The notes below the pieces were generated by a model, which saw nothing but the letters and a program-made list of their open reading frames with translations, did no database searches and had not been told where the DNA came from. A stretch of DNA of 64,000 bases from Pogonophryne albipinna (Eukaryota > Chordata > Actinopteri > Perciformes > Artedidraconidae): the NCBI GenBank assembly GCA_028583405.1, contig CM053259.1, positions 19,257,594 through 19,321,593 of the forward strand, given 5' to 3'. Below are positions 42,717 through 53,511 of this stretch, piece by piece; the first letter of the stretch is position 1, and every line of letters begins with the position of its first letter. The position numbers were made by a program, and so were the translations under genes.

Positions 42717-45700
42717 TTGTAATTCCCTTCAGCAAAATTGAGAAGAATTCAAATTCACCCTTATGTTCTGGTTAAAACAAATGTTAGGATTGAGTATGGC
42801 CCCTTTCCATTTAATGCATCCGTTTTGAGTGCTGCTGAATTTTTCACATCTCCGCTTTGGGGTCATGCAACAGTGCTCAGGCATGTAAAAAATGTGGCGT
42901 GCAAGATAGCTTGGACTCATCTTACTCAGGGAGGAGTGCAAAAGTTGTTGAGCTAAAGTTTTCAGGTGAAAGACGACGTCATGAACTCATTACCTCAGGC
43001 TTTAAATAATTAATTTCTAAGTGCATCACAGAAACATACACCACGCTTGACGAATAATTTCTACATATATTGAACTCTCCAAAACTCCATCATAAAAGGC
43101 TGCAGGCCTGGATAAACACATCCTGCTGGTTTATGAGCAAATTAGGTGGTGCCAGTCCTCCCCATCAGCCATCATGTCTGAAAACCAGAGCCTGTCCCTC
43201 TGGTGCCATTGGCATGCATGCTGCTAACCTGTGAACAATTCATGAGGGCGCTCTCCATATTTCATGGGACGGAAATGGATGTTTCATGTCAGGAGTGAGG
43301 GAGAATGGAAAGGGTAGAGACAAAGCAACAAGATTAATCGAGGGAGCGGCGACAAGAGCTAAAGCAAAGATGAGAGTGAAAGAGGAGAAGAATTAAATAG
43401 GAACGAGGGGGGGATGGGGGGTTAAGAGGGGACAGAGAAAAAGAGAATCTGTACAATCTATGTCACGGATTCCCCCCCCCCCAGTTCATATCAGATCTCG
43501 CCACAATTAACTTCCACCTCACCTCATTCATTCAATGGCCTTGACGGTATCTGGAGCTCCGTGGACTCATTGACACCGGCTAGGGGAAGAGAGAGGATAT
43601 AGAAAAATAGAACGGACGAAACAAAGGCCAAAAGGAAGAGAAAGTAAAAAAAGACGGAGATGGAGAAGAAGAGAGACTCACAATCACTGGGCTCAGCTAA
43701 TGAATGTACGGCGGCGGCGGGTGGCGGCTCCTCCACAGGGAGCTGCCCTCGTAACCGACAGGGCCTGGCTGGGTGTAGTAATTGAAAGTAATGATAATTA
43801 ATATCATCGGCATAATCACCATTCGTTATTGCAGGGAGGATGTTTATGGCTTCCTCTGAACGGGAGAAATAAGGCACAGTTTGTCAAAAAAAATAACTGA
43901 ATCTCATTAACATTTTAGTTTTCCTAATCTTGTTTAATATCGCGCAAGAAAAAGTGGTGAGTGTTTTGCAGGAGCGGCTGGGTTATTATTAATAAAGATT
44001 AAAAACATAACATTAATTCATATTCCAGTGCTTTTCCTCTCCGTTGAACTGAAAATGTATGTTAAATCTGGATAAATTGGGTTTGATGTCATGGATAACG
44101 AGTTGGGATTAACACACCCAAGACTCCTCTGCATCAGTGGAATATGCATTTTCAGATATAGGCAGCTGCAACATCATATACCAGAACATTTGAGAGGCAA
44201 ATTATGGTAGTCAAATTTACGAGATAAGCAGCGGGCTATGACCAGGAACAAAGTAGGTCCTCAATTTATGGTGGCTTCTTGATGGTGATGGATCAGCCCT
44301 ACTAATGTTTTCTGAGTCTCTATGGATTCGAAAGGAGAATGTCAAACTTAGTGCAGAATAAGCGAATGCATATCATGAATATATTTCCATTTGTTTGAGT
44401 CAGATATATTATGTATTACCATGGGAAACACTGAGGCAAATTAGTATCAATATGCAGTCAGTGGAGTGTCGTACAGGCTGAATTGGTGGAGTTAGCACAT
44501 GTAAGCAATCAGGCTAACTTCACAGTCTTGTTTTTCACCATGTTCAACAACCACAGCCGACCACTGCTGTGTGAACCATATCCCATAGAGCAGATTGCAC
44601 TCGAGGATGATGAGCTTCAATCCAGCATACAAAAAAAAACACCTTTCTCTCTCATGTACCCTCTTAAAAAGACCTATAGTTATTCAGTTAGTCCAAGTAC
44701 AATTACGTGCCTTTCAATTGCAAATCAGAGCAGAGCTGTGAATCCGAATAGACAATCAAGCAAGGTCGCTTCCAAAAACACAAGCCTCGCGTTAAGCCAA
44801 CTCCAGCCTATTAGGGAAGGGACATATGTAGCTAAATTACACCGTGCACCCAGGGGATATGCAAATGTCCTGGACCTCCCGCATGACTTACCTTCTTTTT
44901 TATCATGCAAACCATGTTGGTGTGATAAGCCTCGTATGAAAAAGCACAGGGATATTGGCTCTCTGTGTGCAAGTGAATGCTCCTCCTTTGTGAGAAGGGT
45001 TATCAAATACTTGCCTAATAACCAACACTCTAACTTGGGTAATGCCAAAGGATTAATTAAATTGTTCTGATAAAAGCCGCCGGATTATAAACACGATTAA
45101 AATGGTCAGTGTGAAAGGTGGAGAGAGGTTGTGAAATTGTTTGATAATCTAACTTTGTGTTTAGTTTGCATGCCGTGGAATAATAATTGCTCTGTTGCTA
45201 CCAAGCAAATTGGAAAAAATACCATTATCATCCCATCTTGAGCTTTTGTTGAGGACTTGTAACTGATTTCAGAAATACAGTAATTCGTTTTTCACACAGA
45301 AGTGGCTTCTCCTGCACTTTGAATTACACCTCTGCTTCTAATGGGGCTATTGGTAAATGGGCTTCTTTGTATAATTAGATATTGATCTATCGATTTGCCA
45401 TAATTGCAGGGATAAAGGGGAAACCCACCACTAGCTGCTCTCCATTAGTTATTTTTCCTATTCTCCTTTTTCTGCACTATTTCTATTTCAATACCCTGTG
45501 TTTTCAACATCTCTATCCAAACCCTCTCTTTGTCTTTCATTCTCGCTCATTTCTCTTGCATGCTCACACCCTCTAATTCTGTCCCGCTCTCAGACCACCC
45601 AGACAGCCGTCCCTGTGTGCTCCAGCTGTTCCCCTGCTGTGGCTCCAGTTTGTGTTACTTTGTTTCCGCATGGCTACGATTGAGCCAGCTTCTCCCCCGC

Positions 45701-46604
45701 GACCCATCCAACCCCATTTCTTTCTCCCTTTGCCCCGTTCTTCCCAACGTCCCTTTTCCTCTCTCTGCTCTTGCTTTAAAGAATCGGAGAGGGATGGCTT
45801 TTGTGTTCCGTGCAGGTGTCCCGGGTGGGTGAAAAGGGGCGCAGAGGCTGTGGCTGCCTACTGTCAGGGGGGGAGGGAGGTTATTCAGCCTGGGATCCCC
45901 CACCTGTGGCAGGTCTTGACCCACATGAGTCAGCCAGTCACTCCTGGGCTATAGAACCTTTGTGGCTGAACGCTATTCCTCTCTGTGTGGCTAGATACAC
46001 ACAAGGGACCTGGCAACACTACAACGTGGCTTGTTCCTCATGAGTGATTCATGCTTAGCTACTCATCCACACACCATCCTCCAGTCCAGACTGGTTCTAG
46101 GTGAGAAAGGGGAACAAGAGTGTTGAAGGATGTCAAACAGAATGGGGTAAGTGGACTTACAGTGCAATGGTTGAGTTAGTACAGCTGGCAAAAATCGTTT
46201 TACGATGGACACACATGGATGTTACTGAATTTCAAAACAGTAGATATGTAAAACTAAACAGAAACATAAATTAAAATGAGAAAAAGTTTGAGAGTCATAT
46301 TTAGAGACAGCAATGTGTTGCATCAATGTGTTACATCAGGGGAAAAGATTCCTTGCTGCTTGATATCACTGTAGCATTATCATCTTGTAGGGTAATGGTT
46401 GCTACAACCCTGTCTCCTAGAAATTGTTTTACCATACATCTTAACTGCATTCTCAATTGCTGTTTTGAATAAAACATGTTTACTTTAAGAAAACGGTTGT
46501 GGATTACACTTGGTAACATTGTAAAAGGGAACAAAATAAACTTGTTTAGGTTTGTAAACAGCATGGTTTGGCCTAAACTAAGTACATTTGTTTCATCATT
46601 GAAA
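42717..46604. other. Intergenic DNA with candidate conserved blocks
   Basis: The block at about 43,690-43,860 has a CGGCGGCGG patch next to TAATTAATATCATC. The stretch 44,440-45,240 is AT-rich, unique and open for 195 codons from a TTG (176 from ATG 44540). Neither has a recognisable protein motif; conserved noncoding DNA is the simplest reading. A C run lies at about 43470-43482. Confidence 0.45.
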
Positions 46605-46994
46605 TTAAAGGTGGGGTAGGTAAGTTTGAGAAACCGGCTCGAGATACACTTTTTGTTATATTCCATGGAATGCTCTTAACATCCCGATAGCAATGAATAT
46701 CTTAAGTGCTTTGACAAAAAATCCATTAAAAAATTTCATCTGTGGAAGCCGTAGTACTGTAAAATGCACGACCAATCATTTTAGCCGGCCCGGCTAAAGT
46801 AACTGGATGTCCTACCTGCCTGTCAGCCTTCCATCTGTGCACAAATTTATCTCGTGCCCTCCTTGGTCATGTGCGCGTTCGTGTGTGTTGGAGGAGGGGC
46901 TCTGTAAGGAAGTGGCAGATTTTTTCCGGCTGTGTATTTTCAAATTCTAGCGCACTCGAGCTGGTTTCTCCAAAATGACCTACACCACCTTTAA
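46605..46994 (-). mobile_element. TTAA-flanked miniature inverted-repeat element, copy 2 (390 bp)
   Basis: This is the reverse complement of the 6826-7215 element over its full length, with scattered substitutions (for example an altered end, CCTACACCACCT). It also has TTAA at both boundaries and the central GCCGG palindrome. The equal length of the two copies suggests that both are intact insertions of one family. They are separated by about 39 kb in inverted orientation. Confidence 0.85.
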
Positions 46995-47451
46995 GTAAGT
47001 GCGTTTTAAAAGTCAACCTTAACTTTTGGTTTCATGGTTGACATGAAAGGAGGTCTGCGATCGTTTGACCCATGCAACGGAATCAACTTTGATGAGAAAT
47101 GCGTTTGTAATACATTTCTCAAAAACAAAACGGGACAAAATATGTATCACTTGAAACCTCTATGCTTGAAACGTATACTGATGATGCAGTTGTGTTGTAT
47201 GTGAACATAACTTTTAGAGAACAGGCTGATTATAAAGACAATGGTAAATCCATGGATGTTGTGAGTGACTCACAATAAAGATAGTTAAAGCTTCTTTTTT
47301 TTTTAAATGTACATTGACATTCAAGCCTCTATTTGCTCTCTAAGTCTGAAGTTAACTCTGCCTCATTAGTAACAACACAACAACAGACCTGGGGACAGAA
47401 ATAAGGGCAAGTCATCCCTCGGCTCTGATCTTCAGGCAGTTTTGCATTTAG

Positions 47452-47593
47452 CTTCCAGATGGGTCAACCCAGGGCACAGTGGAGACCGTTTTTATCCCAG
47501 TTTCATGCCCTGAGGGCAACTTCACCCTGCTGCCCGAGGGTGTGGATGTTCCTCCTGTTGATCCTGCCGTAACACAACAGCCACCACCGCTCA
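47452..47593 (+). other. Exon-like segment of unknown identity (142 bp)
   Basis: A plausible acceptor, TTTTGCATTTAG, precedes a fully open stretch reading LPDGSTQGTVETVFIPVSCP and ending near VDVPPVDPAVTQQPPPL. A perfect donor, GTAAGT, follows at 47594-47599. The in-frame TAG sits inside the acceptor, as expected for a real exon edge. Codon choice looks natural and the sequence is not repetitive. No family is recognised and no partner exons were found, so this may be an isolated, decayed or chance exon. Confidence 0.25.
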
Positions 47594-49456
47594 GTAAGTG
47601 AGATATTGAAGGTGTGAATTGAATCAGAAAGAACCCCTGCCAAAGGTTTTTTTCAAATCGTGCTTGTAGTGAAGATACAAACCTCTTTCTCATCCTCATT
47701 GTTGTGCTTATATTTGACAAACCTGATACGAGTCTACACTGCTGGTGCCTGCTTTGTTTCGGCAGGGGATTTCTCAAACTGAAGGTGTCCAATTATGCAT
47801 GGTAGTAGAGTGGGGACTCTCAAGTCCCTCTAGAAGGGGAGGTGTGTGTGTGTGTGTTGGGGGGGTTGTGGAAAAAATAAATTGTGTTTGTGATCTCTAC
47901 GAGTCCCTGAACAGTGGAAAAGGAGAGGTGGGTGTGAGGTGGGGGAGAAAAGATTAACCTCACTTTAATGAGAGTACTTATAAGATTCAAATTTCAGCGG
48001 AGTAAATTCAAAGCCACCATGACCTCCAGTCTGTCTACCATCCTCAGCGCCGGGGCAAGCACTGCAAAATGATATCCCCCCTATCCAAAAATTAAGATTT
48101 TTTAAATCCAGGATAAAAATCCAGCCTCTACACCATTCATTTTGACCGCAAAACTATTGCAAAAAGTGTTTCAATGGGCAATACAACTTTAAATTCAATT
48201 CAAAAGATTCAGCTCAGTTTAGGCGTTAATAACCCCAAAACAGAACAAACTAATCCTAAAGACCTTGAAGTAAGAAAATAATTCCTCTTCCTCTGGTCAG
48301 AGAGTCAAGAAATAATAACTTTCTATGTAAATTGAGTTTTCAAGTTGAAATAAGTTTAAACAAACATACATATTCACATCCACATTTGCAGATTATTTTC
48401 TATCATTTTAAGATGTTATTGACTTAGTGGTTGCTACGTGGTTCTTAGAGTAAAAAATGACTTTTTAAAAGTGTATAAGTGCAGTTAAAACCTTGTTGTT
48501 GGACTTTAATAGACATGCTTCCATGTATTTATTTATAATAGAGCATGTAAAAAGAGAAATATTAATGTTGATGCTTGAAATGGCCTTGCATATCGTAGTA
48601 AATAGCCCCTTTTATTTTGCACATGAAAATAAAATGATCTGTCTTAGACATTTATGGTTTTTTGCAGTGTAAAACATTTCTCTTTTCATGCCTCCTCTTC
48701 CGCTCTTTCTTTTATATGAGGTGTTCAATATCCCTGCTGCTCGTATTACTTAGAGTTTTAACAGCCTGCGTGAAAAGGAGAGAATTGTATAAGCCAGGTC
48801 TTTACTGCTTCCTTATCCACCCAACCCCCCGCCAGCAGTGTGGCTCGCTTGTTGCTGTCCCGCAGTATCACATTCAGCTCCCCACAAATACCTACCTTTC
48901 CTCTGTATTATTGAACAATAAAAATCATTTAAAAAATCATTTTCAACAATACAGCACACATATTACTCCTGTAAATGCCATTCTCCTCCTTTGTAGATTC
49001 TATTTGAATGCAATGTGAACATTTACACAACCATTTAAGCTTCAAGAAACTTTTGACTGCAAGATTAAAAGCTTTTCAATTCTGGCAGAATACTATCAAC
49101 TTTAACAAAGAGATATATTAGGATTTGAACTTGCTTGAGCGCCAGAATTAAACAAATGTTTTTTAAAGGTGGGATGAAATCATCAGGTCAATGTCAGAGT
49201 AAACCCAAAGGAAGCTACTTTAAAAGGGGGAGGCAGTCCTTGCTTTATAAAAAACCAAACCCTTTTCTTTTAAAACTGGTGTCCAAAACAAAAGGTGACA
49301 TTTCCTTTCTTTATTTCAATGCCTCTTCTTTTCAGCAGATGCGATTACGATTGCTTGATTTTTTGGTTTCTTTTGAAGGAAACTCCTTTGGGTTTATTTC
49401 CACACCGTGCAATATTTAAACATTCAATCTATCAACATTAATTTGGGATTGGTGCA

Positions 49457-49639
<183 letters not shown>

Positions 49640-51327
49640 AACACACCCGGACTCCCCCTTTTCCCTTTTCTTGGCTATCGGACATCAATCTATCCGGCAC
49701 CGTCTGCTAAGCCTCACTGGGCAATTAACCACATTGAGAGTGAAAGCTCTAATCAATCCCTGGCCTTGTCCATCACACACATATAGACACACAAACACAC
49801 ACACTCCTAAATCCATTGGTGTAAATGTTGCTGCCATTTATACAACAGCAGTCCAAACAGCACTTTTGAAACATGCTGTCTCTTCAGGGACACACATAAA
49901 AAACATACACAAACACTTCCTGTGCTCTTGCATTAATTATGAAGACAAACAGACCAGTATCTTTCCCTGCAGTTGACCAACATTTAAGAAATCTAGAGCT
50001 ATACGTCCATACTTGACATTAGATTTACAATTGTATCAGTTATCAAAAGACTCAAAGATGCATACCATTACCACACTATGGGTTACAGTTATAGACATTT
50101 TACCCCTACACCTAATATTTTTGAAATATCCAAAAATAAAGGGTAAGGAAAAGGACTGCGAGCCAGATGAAATTGATATTTTCATACCAAAATAAATGTA
50201 ACTGATCTTTTCTCATTGTTTTATAAATATTTGCAAAGGAAAGTCAGGCTAAAAAGGTCTCACACACCCTGCAACCCTTGTGCCTGTACATGGCGTGGGC
50301 TAAATGTGAACTGCGAGGGTTACTGCTGTGAAATCCAGGCTTCCCTCCACAGCTTGTCTCATTGATTCATGCGGGCCTAAATGTCAGCACCAGCGGGGCA
50401 GAGGACCCTGGTAACCCCCCAGAGAGTGCAGGGTGATGGGGCTAAAGGCAGTGTGTTCCACAGCACTCGTTTCAAAATAGCCTGCTTGACTTTGACGCTG
50501 TCAAAGGACAAGACATCATTGATTTGGGGGATAAATAATATTAAGCCCTCAAATAGAGGTACTGAATATTTCTGATTAATACTTTCCATGGATTTACGTG
50601 AAACGTAAAGATTATGGAATGTTTTACTAAGCCGTAAATAATCAGCATTTATTTTATTCATGCAACAGTTTCCCCTTCTATCAACACTGTATAGAGTCTG
50701 ATGCCTTCTGATCCCTCAATACTTCTTTCCTCTTCTATTATGAAATACAACATGACTTAATGGGGGAGCTACATACATTTCATGTCATCCGCAAGCCTTG
50801 CTTGGAAATATTGACCTGTCGGGTATTGATTTGGTGTCTTTGTTCATGCATTCATGGGTAAGTTCAGTGCTTTGATCATTTGGTGCGTTATGCTAAATCT
50901 ACATCAAACACAGAAGAAGAATCAATAGCTCTTCCTCGTTACATGAATGATAATGAAATCAGCATGATTGCCCAGATGCTTGTGATTGATTGTAGTCTGG
51001 GTTTTAGAGTTCAGGAGATCTGCTTGTAATCTTCTGAAGTCTGGTGGTGTACGGAACTTTCTTAATCATACCTGTGCACTGGTTTCCTCCCAGAGGGCAA
51101 AGACATGCAGGATAAAGGACTATGTAGCTAGAACTTGCATGTGAATGCAAGTTTGAATGTGTGTGATATAGTTGGGGTATATTCATTGATAAATAGTTGT
51201 TACAAGTAAGAAAAAGGTTTTTTATGACACTCAAGTTAGAAAGACATGGAAAGTGAGTGTTAATGTTGGATTGTCCAAAAGTTGAGTCATCTTTAAAGTG
51301 TACACAATTCATCCAGAGAGGAATAAA

Positions 51328-51605
51328 TGTAACCTGTATACCAAACTGAATTGCAATCCATCCGGTGGATGTGTAGGTAGTTAGTTGGTCAATAGGATGG
51401 ATTTCCGTAACACGTTTTATTGCAATCCATCCGACAGTTCAAGACATTTTACTAAAAAAAAAATCAACCTCTTTGCATTAAAGAAAGAGGCAAGGGAAAA
51501 ACTAGATGTAGTAGTACTTGTCCTCTCTAGACCCTATGTCTGTATAACATTCATTGCAATCTGTCCAATGGTTGTTGAGATAGCAGTCTGGCCCAAAGTG
51601 GCCTT
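51328..51605 (+). repeat. Degenerate teleost interspersed repeat with three CAATCCATCC modules
   Basis: Three modules are visible: TTGCAATCCATCC at about 51351 and about 51420, and TTGCAATCTGTCCAATGG at about 51555 followed by TTGTTGAGATAGCAGTCTGG. They are separated by degenerate sequence that includes CAAGACATTTTACT. These match the module order of the same high-copy fish repeat as at 20427-20545. It is old and diverged. Confidence 0.65.
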
Positions 51606-53094
51606 GTTGAAGTTTCTAGTCTGCCTAATGATTGGTTAAAAGCTTCAATACTGTACAGTTTACTCTAAGATTTATTTAAAGTCATACATTGGAGAAAAGG
51701 CAACAACTTGAACGGTGTCTTTTTGTAACACAATACAAACACAGACTCACCTACCTCCAGAGTTCATGGAGCAACCATCCTACTCAGTATATTAGAATAA
51801 TGACACAGCGGGCCCACTTCTAGTGAGGGGGAGGAGAACACCCAGCCAGTATTCATATCAGAGTGGATCAAACAAGTGTGAATAATACCTGAAAAACCTG
51901 TATGAGTCCTGATAGGCACACCATTTAAAAACAAGATGTAATGTAATGTAATGTTGGTTTAAACATTAAAAAGCTGTGCATGTAAAATGGACAGATAATT
52001 CGAAAATGTGCAGTCAACTTAGGTAAAAGTAAATAAAGCAAACAACGTATTCCCATAATCTATTTTTGTTGGACTTAGTGAGACATTTGTCAGCTCAATT
52101 GACGGTGGCAATTTTGATTGGAGGTGTATGACTAATCTCCTGGTCAACAACGAACATTCAGTTAGTAGTAATACAAAAAGTGGTGGGGGGTTCCCCCATG
52201 GCTTCAAAGAGAAAAGCTAAATCTGGTTACAGATGTATTGTTCTATGAGCTCAGGAAACAGATGTGTAGAAGTTACTTTTGTTGAACATTGACTACACCA
52301 TCTCTTCTCTTTACTACCCTACCTAGACTTAAGGCTTTGCATGCAGCCCCCCCTCCCAAACTAAACTGAAAGAGAAAAGCATTTTATAAAATGTACTTAA
52401 TGTTTAACCAACATCAGGTTGTGGGGGTGGTGTGGAGAGTGGGGGTTGGGGGCTGGCATTTGCATAAGGAATCCTCACTTTGTCCTCAGCTCTTTTAGGA
52501 ATACTTCTTTTAGCTTTAAAAAGGACTGTAACACATGCAAAACTACCACATATACCACCAACCAACACCAATTCAGTATATCAAAAACATGTGGTTGCTT
52601 GTCATGAAATCATGTACATAGACACATGTTCTAGATAGAAATATTAAGATCACATCATTTTAAAAACAACCAGCATAGGGTAGCCTACTATCTTACTTGT
52701 TGTGACCACCCAGGTCTTCTTGAAATGTCACATAAAGCCTCAAGACTAAAAGTACACGCGTTGAAATGCACCATTTATTGTAAGTTTGTCACAAACTGTC
52801 AGTTGCAATTACCACCAACAAAGTATACGTCGATAAAAGAATGGTACAGGAATATGTGGTAGTGTTCAGTGTTTAGGGTTGTCTCTATGGGAGTTTGAAG
52901 TTGCCGCTGAATGGTGCAGGATGTGATAGGCTGAGAGGCGGAGGCTGGGGAAGAAAGGAGCTGCTCGCAGTCAGTAGAGCCGTGCCGCTGGAGAGCTCTG
53001 TCGTCGACCGCAGGCTCCAGCTAAATAACGTCGTGACACCTAACGTTTTCTTTTTAATTTATTAATTTCTCGTCGTTTCGTCACCTCGAACAAG

Positions 53095-53100
53095 ATGTAA
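53095..53100 (+). promoter_or_regulatory. Minimal upstream ORF (start-stop ATGTAA)
   Basis: An ATG is followed at once by TAA, making a one-codon upstream frame in the jarid2 leader. It has an A at -3, a better start context than the later upstream ATGs at 53128 and 53413. Start-stop elements are known to stall or release scanning ribosomes and lower downstream translation. It counts only if the transcript starts upstream of 53095, which the CpG-rich context makes likely. Confidence 0.5.
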
Positions 53101-53127
53101 CTCGTCGGCATCACCTCAAGTATATTC

Positions 53128-53283
53128 ATGCATTTGAAAAGAGCCGGGAGTGAGTGCGCCGAGACGAGAAGCCGAGCTGTTTTGGCGAATGGAACTTATT
53201 GTTGTGCATTTGTTTTGACTATGTTATCCCCAAGTGAGTTTGGGTCCAGTCCGTCGTCGATCCTTAAATTGTGGGATTTATAA
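53128..53283 (+). promoter_or_regulatory. Upstream ORF of 51 codons in jarid2 leader
   Basis: An ATG at 53128 opens a 51-residue frame beginning MHLKRAGSECAE and ending at TAA 53281-53283. A second in-frame ATG at 53221 could make a 20-residue version. The frame is in register with the jarid2 start but is closed by its own stop, so it cannot extend the protein. The start context is weak (T at -3). I recognise no domain; the likely role, if any, is to reduce initiation at the main ATG. Confidence 0.5.
53189..53218 (+). promoter_or_regulatory. Upstream ORF of 9 codons nested out of frame
   Basis: An ATG at 53189 with G at +4 encodes MELIVVHLF followed by TGA. It overlaps the 51-codon upstream frame in a different register. 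A ribosome using either one would terminate before the jarid2 ATG and have about 180-240 bases in which to reinitiate. Confidence 0.45.
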
Positions 53284-53412
53284 CCGAATAGTTGAAGGGG
53301 AAACGCCGAAGGAGGATTCTGCAAAGCCAGCAAGCTTTTTCCTACAGAGCCGGGGATTTAAATCGTCATTTGCTGGTGCTCCGGGAGAGGCGAGAGTCAA
53401 AGAAAGAAATTC

Positions 53413-53433
53413 ATGTGGCCATTCTCTCTATAG
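53413..53433 (+). promoter_or_regulatory. Upstream ORF of 6 codons just before jarid2 ATG
   Basis: An ATG at 53413 encodes MWPFSL and stops at TAG 53431-53433, in the same register as jarid2 and 27 bases before its ATG. The start context is weak (T at -3). The stop shows that this ATG is not an alternative jarid2 start. Confidence 0.45.
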
Positions 53434-53460
53434 CCTAACATTTTTTTTTGGGATTGCATA

Positions 53461-53505
53461 ATGAGCAAGGAAAGACCCAAGAGAAATATCATTCAAAAGA
53501 AATAT
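53461..53505 (+). CDS. jarid2: jarid2 first coding exon (N-terminal 15 residues, partial gene)
   Basis: The exon reads MSKERPKRNIIQKKY, which I recognise as the N-terminus of vertebrate JARID2, and ends with the TAT codon just before GTAAGT (phase 0 intron). In human JARID2 the next residues are DDSDG, consistent with a splice here. JARID2 is a nuclear DNA-binding accessory subunit of Polycomb repressive complex 2. It carries JmjN, ARID, catalytically inactive JmjC and zinc-finger domains, all encoded downstream and not present here. The start is supported by an in-frame TAG at 53431-53433, 27 bases before the ATG, which excludes an N-terminal extension, and by an A at -3. Teleosts often keep two copies (jarid2a and jarid2b); fifteen residues cannot tell which this is. 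The match is from memory of the protein, not an alignment. Confidence 0.93.
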
Positions 53506-53511
53506 GTAAGT
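53506..53511 (+). other. jarid2: Splice donor of jarid2 intron 1
   Basis: GTAAGT follows the TAT codon directly and matches the consensus donor for U2-type introns. It closes the exon in phase 0. Translating past it gives no JARID2-like sequence, which supports splicing at this point. Confidence 0.9.

Larger units (their letters stand above)
52900..53460 (+). promoter_or_regulatory. jarid2: jarid2 CpG-rich promoter and 5' untranslated leader
   Basis: CpG dinucleotides, scarce in most of the window, become dense from about 52,930 onward, with repeated CGTCG and GCCG motifs and a GC-box-like GAGGCGGAGG near 52,935. I see no TATA box. This fits a CpG-island promoter with dispersed initiation. 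The transcription start probably lies between about 52,930 and 53,030, but this is inferred from composition, not seen. The leader continues without an obvious splice acceptor to the ATG at 53461. It contains at least four upstream ATGs that open short frames, listed separately, suggesting translational control. A T9 run lies at 53,441-53,449, shortly before the start codon. Confidence 0.75.

Noticed and set aside
43524..43877. 117-residue minus-strand frame with a hydrophobic segment
   Set aside because: The hydrophobic run is the complement of an AG-rich stretch. The region looks like conserved noncoding DNA rather than a gene.
53234..53461. 75-codon frame overlapping the jarid2 start codon as a separate protein
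   Set aside because: Its first codon is GTG and the frame has no ATG after the preceding stop. It is kept only as an observation on leader structure.
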